A stretch of 64,000 bases of DNA from Streptomyces caelestis (GTDB lineage Bacteria > Actinomycetota > Actinomycetes > Streptomycetales > Streptomycetaceae), in NCBI RefSeq assembly GCF_001279005.1, contig NZ_LGCN01000188.1, positions 1-64,000 on the forward strand. The letters are read 5' to 3'. The notes under the pieces are model-generated. The model was not told the origin of the DNA. It saw only the letters and a program-made list of their open reading frames with translations, and made no database searches. This document shows positions 8,742 to 16,686 of the stretch, one piece after another (the stretch's first letter is position 1; every line of letters begins with the position of its first letter). The translations under genes were made by a program, and so were the position numbers.

Positions 8742-9334
8742 AGGTTCTCCTCGGGATTCTCGGATGGAACGGGGTGGTACAGCAGGGCGTTGAGCGCGGC
8801 GGCGGCGACCGCCGACCCGCCCTTCTCGGACACGTTGCTCACGGCGGGCAGCCCGCTCTCCCGCAACGCGGCCTTGGACTCGGCCGCCCCGACGAAACCG
8901 ACGGGCAGCCCGATGACGAGCGCGGGGGAGGCGTCCAGGGTCAGCAGCTCCTCCAGGGCGGTCGGCGCACAGCCGATCACCCACAGGGCGCCGGGCCCCA
9001 CCTCCTCGTACGCCAGCCGCACGGCGTGCGCGGAACGCGTCAGCCCCGGCCCGGACCGCGCGTCCCCCAGCCGGCACACGGTCTCGCGGCGGGTGATCCC
9101 GGCCGCGACCATCTCCACGTCCGCCACGACCGGCGCCCCGGCGTGCAGCGCGGCGTGGGCCTTCGTCAGCTCGCCCTCGTCCATGACGAGGTCGGACGCG
9201 TACTCCAGGTCGGCCGCGGAGTGGACGACCCGCTCCACCACCGCCCGGGTCAGCGGCGGGAAGTGCGAGGTGTCGAGGCGGGCGCGCAGCCGCCGGAAGG
9301 ACTCCTGCTCGATGGGGTGCACCACGCGGTTCAC
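8738..9334 (-). CDS. cobH: Precorrin-8X methylmutase CobH/CbiC
   Basis: The product is 198 residues, normal for this family. It moves the C11 methyl group to C12, making hydrogenobyrinate (or the cobalt form). The catalytic histidine is His38 in RVVHSAAD, and the family segments ADVEMVAAGI and IGLPVGFVGAAESK are present. The GTG start at 9334 overlaps the stop of the cbiG-cobJ gene (GTGA), and a GGAGGAGG ribosome site sits just upstream. It is in the middle of the cobM-to-cobC unit. Confidence 0.93.
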   Translation of the reverse strand: MNRVVHPIEQESFRRLRARLDTSHFPPLTRAVVERVVHSAADLEYASDLVMDEGELTKAHAALHAGAPVVADVEMVAAGITRRETVCRLGDARSGPGLTRSAHAVRLAYEEVGPGALWVIGCAPTALEELLTLDASPALVIGLPVGFVGAAESKAALRESGLPAVSNVSEKGGSAVAAAALNALLYHPVPSENPEENL

Positions 9335-11013
9335 CGTGCCTCCTCCTGCCAGCGGTAGCCACGCGGGGTGACCATGCGCCCCGCGATCTCCCGGGTCGCC
9401 GTGTTGCCCACGGTCACGACCGTCATCATGTCGACCGTCGCCGGGTCCAGCGCGGCCAGCGTGGTCAGCCGGCTCGACTCGTCCGCGCGGGACGCGTTGC
9501 GCACCACTCCGACCGGCGTCGCCGGCTCCCGGTGCCCGGCGAGGATCGCGAGCGCCTTCGGCAGCTGCCAGTCACGGCCCCGGCTGCGCGGGTTGTAGAA
9601 CGTCACCACGAGGTCCGCCTCGGCCGCCGCCCGCACCCGCCGCTCGATGACCTCCCACGGCGTGTGCAGGTCCGACAGGCTGATCGACACGTGGTCGTGG
9701 CCCAGCGGCGCCCCCAGGAGCGCCCCGGCCGCCAGCGCCGCCGTCACGCCCGGCACCCCGACCACGTCGATGTCGTCGGACGCCTCCGCGAGCGCCGGGG
9801 AGGCCATGGCGTACACCCCGGCGTCCCCGCTGCCGATCAGCGCGACCGCCTGCCCGCGCCGGGCCTCGGCGACGGCCGTGCGGGCCCGTTCCTCCTCCGC
9901 CCCGAGACCGGACTCCAGCACACGCGTGCCGGGGCGCAGCAGATCGCGGATCTGGTCGACGTACTGGTCGAGCCCCACCAGCACGGAGGCGCGCCGCAGT
10001 TCGTCCTTCGCCCGCGGGGTGAGCAGGTCCCGGGCGCCGGGCCCCAGCCCGACCACCGCGAGCCGCCCGCGCCCCGGCCGCCGCACGACGGCACAGGTCG
10101 CCCTCGCGGGCCGTGCCGCCGACTTCCTTTTGGGCACGAGCAGTTCGCCCCCGCCCACCAGCGCGGCGGCCTCCGCGACCGACGGGGTGCCGACGGCGGC
10201 CAGCGGCGCGTCCGACGGATTGGGCACCTCGACGCCCGCCAACTCCCCGGCGGCGTACGTCACCAGGGGCACCCCGAGCCGCCGGGCCGCCGCCACGATG
10301 CCGGGCTCGTCGGCCTTGGCGTCCACGGTGGCCAGCTCGGCGAGCGACGCCGCCGACAGCCCGGCCTCGCGCAGGGCGCCCTCGACCAGACCGAGCACCT
10401 CGTCCACGGGGGCGCCCTTCGAGGCGCCGACGCCGACCACGAGGGTGGGCGGCCGGAGCACCGCCTCCCGCTCGCCCGGCTCGACCAGCCGGTCCGTGAC
10501 CCGGAGCGTGTACGCCCCCTCGCCCGCGACCGGGAGCGGCGGCAGCGGCCAGGTCACCTCGGCCCGCAGCGCCACCGCCTCCCCGTCCAGCAGGGCCCGC
10601 GACACGGCGGCGACGTCGCCCTCCACCGGCAGGCCGAGGGTGTCCAGACCCGGCAGACCGGCCGCGTCGGTCGCCGTCGTCACCACCGGTTCGGCGCCCA
10701 GCACCTCGCCGACCGCGCGGGCCAGCTCGTTCGCCCCGCCGCCGTGCCCGCCGACCAGCGACACCGCGAACCGTCCGCCCTCGTCGACGCAGACCACGCC
10801 CGGGTCGCTCGCCTTGTCGCCCAGCAGCGGCGCCACCAGCCGCACCACGGCCCCCGTGGCGAGGAAGCACACGAGCTGCTCGCACTCGGCGAACGCGGCC
10901 CGCACGGCGTCCGGCACGGGACCCTCGTACACGCGCGTGCGGTCCGGCCACACGGCGGCCAGCCGGTCCCGCGCGGCCGCTCCGGCCGCCGTGGCGGAGA
11001 TGAGGCCGATCAC
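9331..11013 (-). CDS. cobJ: Fused CbiG (precorrin-5A hydrolase) and CobJ (precorrin-3B C17-methyltransferase)
   Basis: The product is 560 residues with two enzymes in one chain. Residues 1 to about 300 are CbiG, which opens the delta-lactone and releases the C20 unit as acetaldehyde; the signature VGGHGGGANELAR lies at 88-100 and the C-terminal CbiG domain (VGVGASKGAPVDEV) at 193-206. Residues from about 317 are a CobJ-type tetrapyrrole methylase starting RLAVVGLGPGARDLLTP, with GSGDAGVYAMA and VTFYNPRSRGRDWQL further on. A basic linker KRKSAARPARA joins them. The GTG at 11013 overlaps the cobL stop. CbiG is a mark of the anaerobic-type route, yet it is found here with CobN. Confidence 0.9.
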   Translation of the reverse strand: MIGLISATAAGAAARDRLAAVWPDRTRVYEGPVPDAVRAAFAECEQLVCFLATGAVVRLVAPLLGDKASDPGVVCVDEGGRFAVSLVGGHGGGANELARAVGEVLGAEPVVTTATDAAGLPGLDTLGLPVEGDVAAVSRALLDGEAVALRAEVTWPLPPLPVAGEGAYTLRVTDRLVEPGEREAVLRPPTLVVGVGASKGAPVDEVLGLVEGALREAGLSAASLAELATVDAKADEPGIVAAARRLGVPLVTYAAGELAGVEVPNPSDAPLAAVGTPSVAEAAALVGGGELLVPKRKSAARPARATCAVVRRPGRGRLAVVGLGPGARDLLTPRAKDELRRASVLVGLDQYVDQIRDLLRPGTRVLESGLGAEEERARTAVAEARRGQAVALIGSGDAGVYAMASPALAEASDDIDVVGVPGVTAALAAGALLGAPLGHDHVSISLSDLHTPWEVIERRVRAAAEADLVVTFYNPRSRGRDWQLPKALAILAGHREPATPVGVVRNASRADESSRLTTLAALDPATVDMMTVVTVGNTATREIAGRMVTPRGYRWQEEAR

Positions 11014-12251
11014 TCGCAGACTCCTTCGGTGTGCGCCGGAGGCCTGACGCCCCACAGCAGGAAAACGGGATTGGTCGCCGCCAGCCGGGTCACGTCCCCG
11101 GGCAACGGCGCCAGCCGCGACGACTGCAGCAGCACGCCGTCGCAGGAGAACCCGGCGTTCACCAGCGCCTCGCGGGCCGCCGGAACCCGGTCCAGCGCGG
11201 CCACGGCGACGACGACCGTCCGCCGCGCCCGGCGCGCGCACGCGGTGACGACCGCCGGCAGCTCGCGCCCCCCGCCGCCGACGAACACGGCGTCGGGGTC
11301 CTCGTCGAGGCCGGCCAGCACATCCGGCGCCGCCCCGTGCACCACGCGCACGTCGACCCCGTGCGCGGCGGCGTTGGCGCGGACGCGCTCCACCCCGTCC
11401 GGCGCCTTCTCGACGGCGGTGACGGCGGCCCCGAGCCGCGCGCACTCCACGGCCACGGACCCCGACCCCGCGCCGACGTCCCACACCAGCTCACCGGGGC
11501 GCGGGCCGAGCCGGGCCAGGGCCAGGGCCCGCACCTCGAACTTGGTGATCATGGAGTCGCGGTGGTCGAACCCGGTCTCGTCCAGCGCCCAGCCGGCGGG
11601 CCGGCCGTCCCCGGCCCCGCCCGCGACGGTCCGTACCGGCCCGAGGGCCCGCGCCTCGTCCAGGCACAGCACCACGCTCACCGCCGGACCCCAGTCCCGC
11701 ACGGCGGCCTCGGCGGGCGTCACCCGCTCCACCCGCTCCTCGGCGGAGCCGAGCGCGGAGGCGACGACCAGCACCCGCGCGGTGCCGCGCAGCGCGGCCC
11801 CCAGCTCGGCCGGACCCGCCCCCGGACCCGTCAGCACGGCGACCTTCGGACGGGCCCGGCACAGGTGCACCGCCGTCCGCGGATCCCTGCCGTGCGCGCT
11901 CACCACCACGGCGTCGTCCCACGGCAGCCCGACCCGCGCGAACGCGGCGGCCACGGAGGAGACACCGGGCCGCACGTCGAGCCGCTCCGGCCCGAACCGC
12001 TCGGCCAGCGCCCGCACGATCCCGAAGAACCCGGGGTCCCCGGACGCCAGCACCACGACCGGCCGCTCCTCGGCGACGTACGTCCCGACGGTGTCGAGCG
12101 CGGGCGCCAGCGGCCCGAGCACGATCCGCTCGGCCCCCTCCGGCAGCCGCACGGCGTCCAGGTGCCGCCGCCCGCCGACCACCAGCTCCGCCCCGGCCGC
12201 GCACCGCTCGTCGACCGGCGCCCCCGCCCCCATCCCGACGACGGTGATCAC
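11010..12251 (-). CDS. cobL: Precorrin-6Y C5,15-methyltransferase (decarboxylating) CobL (CbiE-CbiT)
   Basis: The product is 413 residues, matching the bifunctional CobL. The N-terminal CbiE half (to about 205) methylates the ring and contains LASGDPGFFGI and VRPGVSSVAAAFARVGLPW. The C-terminal CbiT half has the SAM motif VWDVGAGSGSVAVE at 257-270 and carries out the second methylation with decarboxylation of the C12 acetate. The GTG at 12251 overlaps the cobM stop (GTGA), and the stop overlaps the next start, so translation is coupled at both ends. Confidence 0.93.
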   Translation of the reverse strand: MITVVGMGAGAPVDERCAAGAELVVGGRRHLDAVRLPEGAERIVLGPLAPALDTVGTYVAEERPVVVLASGDPGFFGIVRALAERFGPERLDVRPGVSSVAAAFARVGLPWDDAVVVSAHGRDPRTAVHLCRARPKVAVLTGPGAGPAELGAALRGTARVLVVASALGSAEERVERVTPAEAAVRDWGPAVSVVLCLDEARALGPVRTVAGGAGDGRPAGWALDETGFDHRDSMITKFEVRALALARLGPRPGELVWDVGAGSGSVAVECARLGAAVTAVEKAPDGVERVRANAAAHGVDVRVVHGAAPDVLAGLDEDPDAVFVGGGGRELPAVVTACARRARRTVVVAVAALDRVPAAREALVNAGFSCDGVLLQSSRLAPLPGDVTRLAATNPVFLLWGVRPPAHTEGVCE

Positions 12252-13066
12252 GTGTTCGCACCCCGCGCGCGCAACGCCCGGCGCGCCTGAGGGTCGGCCT
12301 TGCGGAAGCCGTGGAAGTGACCGGGGTGGTACAGGTGCGAGCGGGTGCCGTGCGCGTCGAGCGCCGGACCGACCAGGAACAGCGTGTGCTTCCAGAGCTT
12401 GTGCTCCTTGACCGTCTCCTCCAGCGTGCCGATCGTGCACTTCACGACCAGCTCCTCCGGCCAGGTCGCCTGGTACGCGACGACGACCGGCGTGGACGTC
12501 GGATAGCCGCCCTCCAGCAGCTCCCGCACCAGCTGCCCGCTGCGGGCGGCCGACAGGAAGATCGCCATGGTGGTGCCGTGCCGCGCGAACTCGCGGACCT
12601 CCTCACCGGGCGGCATCGGCGTCTTGCCGCCGCCGAGCCGGGTCAGCACCACGGACTGCGCCACCTCGGGAATGGTCAGCTCCCGCCCCGCGAGCGCCGC
12701 GACGGCGGAGAACGACGACACACCCGGCACGATCTCGGTCGCGACACCGAGCTCCGCGCACCGGTCGACCTGCTCCTGGGTGCCGCCCCACAGCGCGGGA
12801 TCGCCCGAGTGGATCCGCGCGACCTTCAGCCCTTGCGCGTGGGCCCGCTCGTAGACGGCCACGACGTCCTCCAGGGACATCGTCGCCGAGTCGAGGACCT
12901 CGGCGTCCTCACGCGCGTGCCGGAGGACCTCCTCCTGCACCAGGCTGGCGGCCCAGATCACGACGTCGGCCTCGGCGATGGCGCGCGCGGCACGGAACGT
13001 CAGCAGATCGGCGGCGCCGGGGCCGGCTCCGACGAAGGTCACCTTGCCGCCTGCGGCATCGGCCAT
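12248..13066 (-). CDS. cobM: Precorrin-4 C11-methyltransferase CobM
   Basis: The product is 272 residues, usual for CobM/CbiF. Tetrapyrrole methylase motifs: VTFVGAGPGAADLLTFRAARAI at the start (SAM loop), RIHSGDPALWGGTQEQ in the middle and EIVPGVSSFSAVAALAGREL next. It methylates C11 of precorrin-4. The ATG at 13066 has a GAGAGGA ribosome site. This is the first gene of the second leftward cob unit. Only 95 bases separate it from the divergent ZIP transporter gene, and I see no cobalamin riboswitch in that gap, so its control differs from that of the cobD unit. Confidence 0.92.
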   Translation of the reverse strand: MADAAGGKVTFVGAGPGAADLLTFRAARAIAEADVVIWAASLVQEEVLRHAREDAEVLDSATMSLEDVVAVYERAHAQGLKVARIHSGDPALWGGTQEQVDRCAELGVATEIVPGVSSFSAVAALAGRELTIPEVAQSVVLTRLGGGKTPMPPGEEVREFARHGTTMAIFLSAARSGQLVRELLEGGYPTSTPVVVAYQATWPEELVVKCTIGTLEETVKEHKLWKHTLFLVGPALDAHGTRSHLYHPGHFHGFRKADPQARRALRARGANT

Positions 13067-13161
13067 GGAAATCGGTCCTCTCTGGCGAACGGTCAAAGAC
13101 AGTGGGCGGTGAGCGGCTGTCACGCGTGCGTGGACGGGCGCCGATCGGATACGAAGAGCAC

Positions 13162-13890
13162 ATGGCGGTCCTCGTCGCGCTCGGCGCGTTCCTGATGACG
13201 CTGGTCGGCGGCTGGGCGGCGCACCGCGTGACCGACCGCCGCCACCTGGTGCTGGGCCTGGCCGGCGGGCTGATGCTCGGCGTCGTCGGCCTCGAACTCC
13301 TCCCGGAGTCCCTGGAGGCGGCCGGCGCCGAGGTGTACGGCGTCCCCGCGGCCCTGCTGCTCTTCGTCGCCGGCTTCCTCCTGGCCCACCTGGTGGAACG
13401 CCTGCTGGCCCACCGGCAGGCCGCGCACGGCGCCGAGGAGAGCGACGGCCGCACGCCCGAGGTGGGCCTCACGGCCGCCGCCGCGATGGTCGGCCACAGC
13501 GCCATGGACGGCGTGGCGATCGGCGCCGCCTTCCAGGTCGGCGGCGGCATGGGCGCCGCCGTCGCGGTGGCCGTGGTCGCCCACGACTTCGCGGACGGCT
13601 TCAACACGTACACGCTCACCCGCGTCTACGGCAACGCCCGCCGCCGCGCGCTGACGATGCTGTTCGCGGACGCGGCGGCACCGGTGGCGGGCGCCGCCTC
13701 GACCCTGTTCCTCACCATCCCGCAACCGCTGCTCGGCGGCTACCTCGGCCTGTTCGGCGGCGTCCTGCTCTACCTCGCGGCGGCCGAGATCCTGCCCGAG
13801 GCCCACCACGAGCACCCGGCCCGCTCCACCCTGCTGTGCACGATCGCGGGCGTGCTGTTCATCTGGCTGGTGGTGGGCGCCGCGCACTGA
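13162..13890 (+). CDS. ZIP family metal transporter
   Basis: The product is 242 residues, a short ZIP protein with about eight hydrophobic helices and a histidine-poor loop at 83-100. The metal-binding helix IV motif is GHSAMDGVAIG (His112, Asp116), and helix V has AHDFADGFNTY (His141, Asp142, Asp145), which replaces the HExPHE pattern of zinc-selective members. It imports a divalent metal across the cell membrane. The gene stands alone on the plus strand inside the leftward cobalamin cluster, ending 17 bases before the end of cobI, so a role in cobalt supply is an attractive inference. The ATG at 13162 is chosen because it begins the first helix directly. Confidence 0.83.
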   Translation: MAVLVALGAFLMTLVGGWAAHRVTDRRHLVLGLAGGLMLGVVGLELLPESLEAAGAEVYGVPAALLLFVAGFLLAHLVERLLAHRQAAHGAEESDGRTPEVGLTAAAAMVGHSAMDGVAIGAAFQVGGGMGAAVAVAVVAHDFADGFNTYTLTRVYGNARRRALTMLFADAAAPVAGAASTLFLTIPQPLLGGYLGLFGGVLLYLAAAEILPEAHHEHPARSTLLCTIAGVLFIWLVVGAAH

Positions 13891-13907
13891 GCGCGCCCGA
13901 GTCCGGC

Positions 13908-14639
13908 TCACAGTTTCCCGCCCCGCCCGCCGTCACGCCGCGGCGGCGCGATGAGCGTCGAGAGGTACGGCAGCGGCGCCCCGTCCAGCTCGGCGGCCGG
14001 CCGCACCGACTCCTCCGGCAGCCCCAGCGCCGACCCCCACACCGCGCCCCCGATCCGCCCGGTCTCCCGCAGCGCCTCGGCGACCTCACCGGCCCGCCGC
14101 CCGAACTTGTACGCGACGACGGTCCCGGGCCCGGCCAGGGCGTCCTTGAGCACGGCGGCCCCGGCGGTCACCGGCACCAGCGTGAGCGGCTCGGTCCCCT
14201 CGGTCAGCACCGCACCCGACCGCGCCGCCAGATCCTGCATGGCGGTGATCCCCGGAACGGTCTCGACGACGGTGTCCGGCACCAGCTCCACGAGGGTCTG
14301 GGCCAGATACGTGAACGTCGAGTACACGTTGGGGTCCCCGATGGTCGCGAAGGCGACGGCCCGGTGCTCCCGCAGCAGCCCGGCGACCCGCTCGCCGGCG
14401 GCGTCCCAGGCCGCCTCGCGCCGTGCCCGGTCGGTCCGCTCGTTCAGCGCGAACACCACCCGGACGACCTTCCCGGCGGGCACGTAGTGCAGCACGGTCG
14501 CCTCGGCCCGCCCGCGCTCACCGGAGTCGAGGACCGGCACCACGACGACGTCGGCGGCCCGCAGCGCGTTGACCCCCTTGACGGTCACCAGCTCCGGATC
14601 CCCGGGCCCCACCCCGACCCCGACCAGCCTGCTGCTCAT
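13908..14639 (-). CDS. cobI: Precorrin-2 C20-methyltransferase CobI
   Basis: The product is 243 residues, normal for CobI/CbiL. The motifs LVGVGVGPGDPELVTVKGVNAL at the start and FATIGDPNVYSTFTYLAQTL mark this tetrapyrrole methylase and its C20 specificity. It makes precorrin-3A from precorrin-2. The ATG at 14639 overlaps the cobB stop (ATGA). It is the last gene of the cobD-to-cobI unit and converges on the ZIP gene with a 17-base gap. Confidence 0.93.
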   Translation of the reverse strand: MSSRLVGVGVGPGDPELVTVKGVNALRAADVVVVPVLDSGERGRAEATVLHYVPAGKVVRVVFALNERTDRARREAAWDAAGERVAGLLREHRAVAFATIGDPNVYSTFTYLAQTLVELVPDTVVETVPGITAMQDLAARSGAVLTEGTEPLTLVPVTAGAAVLKDALAGPGTVVAYKFGRRAGEVAEALRETGRIGGAVWGSALGLPEESVRPAAELDGAPLPYLSTLIAPPRRDGGRGGKL

Positions 14640-16090
14640 GACGTCCGGCACCTCTCCACGAACCGACGGGCGACACCGGGCTCGGACGCCCAGTGCGTGT
14701 GCAGATAGCTCGCGTGCACACCGCGCTGTACGAATCCCTCGACACGCCGCTCGGGCGCCCGCATCCCCCAGGCGGGCTCCTCCCCGGCCCCCGGCTCGAC
14801 GACGGTCCGGTGGAACTCGTGCCCCCGCATCCGGGTACCGGCGCCGGCCAGCGCACTGTCGCTCACGGCCACGGCGTCCCGGTACCCCAGGGTCAGCCGC
14901 TCCGACATACGCGCGGAGGCGTCCAGCACCCCGCACATGGGCAGCCCGTCGAGTTCCCGGCACAGGTACAGCAACCCGGCACACTCGGCCGCGACGGGAG
15001 CACCGCTGAGAGCCAACTCCGCGACGGCCTTGCGCAACGCCTCGTTGGCGGACAACTCGGCGGCGTACACCTCGGGGAACCCGCCCCCGACGACCAGCCC
15101 GGCCGTCCCCTCGGGCAGCTCCTCGTCCCGCAACGGATCGAAGGTGACGACCTCGGCCCCGGCGGCGGACAGCAGCTCGGCGTGCTCGGCGTACGAGAAC
15201 GTGAAGGCGCTCCCGCCCGCGACGGCAACCCTTACAGCCCGTCCGGCACCCTCCAGCCCGTCCGGCGTTTGAGGACGAGGCCCGCAGGGCCGATGGGGGT
15301 CCGGGGGCGCAGCCCCCGGGGACGGGAAGGGAAGGGGCGGCGGGGGCGAGGAAACCAAGGCCTCACCCGCGTCCCAAGCCGCACCCGTCAGCGCCCCCGC
15401 ACTCCGCGCGAGCGCGACCAACGCCGACAGATCACACCCGGCAGCCACCTGCGCGGCCATCGCCGAAACGGCCTCGACAGCCACAGAGCCCCGCTCGGCG
15501 ACAGGCACCAACCCCAGATGCCGAGAAGGCGTCTCCACCTGAGCGGCCCGCCGCAGGACACCGAGCACCGGCACCCCGACGGACTCCAGCGCCTCCCGCA
15601 ACAGCCCCTCGTGCCGGTCCGAGGCGACCTTGTTCAGGATCACGCCCCCGACCCGCACCTGCGGATCCCAGCTCACGAACCCGTGCACCAGCGCCGCCAC
15701 CGACCGCGACTGCGACGACGCGTCGACGACGAGCACGACCGGCGCCCGGAGCGACTTCGCCACCTGCGCGGTGGACGCCAGCTCGCCCTCACCGGCCGCC
15801 CCGTCGTACAGCCCCATCACGCCCTCGACGACGGCGATGTCGCACCCGCCCGCACCGTGCGCGAACAGCGGAGCGACCAGCTCGGGACCGCACAGGTACG
15901 CGTCGAGGTTGCGCCCCGTCCGCCCGGTGGCCAGCGCGTGGTAGCCGGGATCGATGTAGTCGGGCCCCACCTTGTGCGGGGACACGGCGAACCCCCGCGC
16001 GGACAGCGCGGCCATCAACCCCGTGGCGACGGTGGTCTTGCCGCTCCCCGACGAGGGCGCGGCGATCACCAACCGCGGGACGGAGCTCAC
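14636..16090 (-). CDS. cobB: Cobyrinate/hydrogenobyrinate a,c-diamide synthase CobB with repeat-encoded linker
   Basis: The product is 484 residues, about 30 longer than most CobB proteins. The N-terminal ATPase domain has the P-loop APSSGSGKTT at 11-20, then HKVGPDYIDPGYH and VEGVMGLYDG. The C-terminal class I glutamine amidotransferase domain begins at about 285 and has the nucleophile Cys370 in AAECAGLLYLC. It amidates the a and c acetate side chains. Residues 248-280 are proline-rich (SSPPPPLPFPSPGAAPPDPH onward) and are encoded by a copy of intergenic repeat family A that lies in frame between the two domains. Both domains look intact, so the enzyme is probably active. The GTG at 16090 overlaps the cobO stop. 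Confidence 0.93.
   Translation of the reverse strand: MSSVPRLVIAAPSSGSGKTTVATGLMAALSARGFAVSPHKVGPDYIDPGYHALATGRTGRNLDAYLCGPELVAPLFAHGAGGCDIAVVEGVMGLYDGAAGEGELASTAQVAKSLRAPVVLVVDASSQSRSVAALVHGFVSWDPQVRVGGVILNKVASDRHEGLLREALESVGVPVLGVLRRAAQVETPSRHLGLVPVAERGSVAVEAVSAMAAQVAAGCDLSALVALARSAGALTGAAWDAGEALVSSPPPPLPFPSPGAAPPDPHRPCGPRPQTPDGLEGAGRAVRVAVAGGSAFTFSYAEHAELLSAAGAEVVTFDPLRDEELPEGTAGLVVGGGFPEVYAAELSANEALRKAVAELALSGAPVAAECAGLLYLCRELDGLPMCGVLDASARMSERLTLGYRDAVAVSDSALAGAGTRMRGHEFHRTVVEPGAGEEPAWGMRAPERRVEGFVQRGVHASYLHTHWASEPGVARRFVERCRTS
15254..15350 (+). repeat. Dispersed repeat, family A, copy 2, inside cobB
   Basis: This element of about 97 bases starts CAGCCCGTCCGGCGTTTGAG and ends GGGAAGGGGCGGCGGGGGCG. 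It contains a GGGGGCG/CGCCCCC-like stem and is nearly the same as the intergenic copy at 27763-27872. It sits wholly inside cobB, read on the opposite strand, and keeps the frame open. It matches the domain boundary exactly. Confidence 0.85.
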
Positions 16091-16686
16091 CACTCGATGC
16101 CCCTCTGCCCCTTCTGCCCGGCGTCCATGGGGTGCTTGACCTTGGACATGTCGGTCACGAGGTCGGCGACCTCGACCAGCCTCTCCGGCGCGTTCCGCCC
16201 CGTGATCACCACGTGCTGCGTCCCCGGCCGCTCCCGCAGCACGGACACCACCTCGTCGGTGTCGACCCACCCCCAGTGCATCGGGTAGGCGAACTCGTCG
16301 AGCACGTACAGCTTGTACGTCTCGGCGGCGAGGTCCCGCTTGACCTGTTCCCAGCCCTCCCGGGCCTTCTCCTCGTTGTCCATCTGCGCATCGCGCTGGA
16401 CCCAGGACCAGCCCTCGCCCATCTTGTGCCAGTCGACGGTCCCGCCCTCGCCGGAGGCGCCGAGCACCCGCAGCGCGTTCTCCTCGCCGACCTTCCACTT
16501 CGCCGACTTGACGAACTGGAACACCCCGATCGGCCACCCCTGGTTCCAGGCCCGCAGCGCCAGCCCGAACGCGGCGGTCGACTTGCCCTTGCCGATGCCG
16601 GTGTGCACGACGACCAGCGGACGATTGCGCCGCTGACGGGTCGTCAGGCCGTCGTCCGGTACGACACTCGGCTGTCCCTTCGGCAC
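16087..16686 (-). CDS. cobO: Corrinoid adenosyltransferase CobO (CobA type)
   Basis: The product is 199 residues, typical for CobO. It transfers the adenosyl group of ATP to reduced cob(I)yrinic acid diamide and related corrinoids. The P-loop is HTGIGKGKSTAAFG (about 28-41), the unusual GxGKGKS form of this family, and the Walker B-like VLDEFAYPMHWGWVD follows. The GTG at 16686 shares its first base with the TAG stop of the chelatase gene, and the stop overlaps the cobB start (GTGA). Confidence 0.94.
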   Translation of the reverse strand: MPKGQPSVVPDDGLTTRQRRNRPLVVVHTGIGKGKSTAAFGLALRAWNQGWPIGVFQFVKSAKWKVGEENALRVLGASGEGGTVDWHKMGEGWSWVQRDAQMDNEEKAREGWEQVKRDLAAETYKLYVLDEFAYPMHWGWVDTDEVVSVLRERPGTQHVVITGRNAPERLVEVADLVTDMSKVKHPMDAGQKGQRGIEW

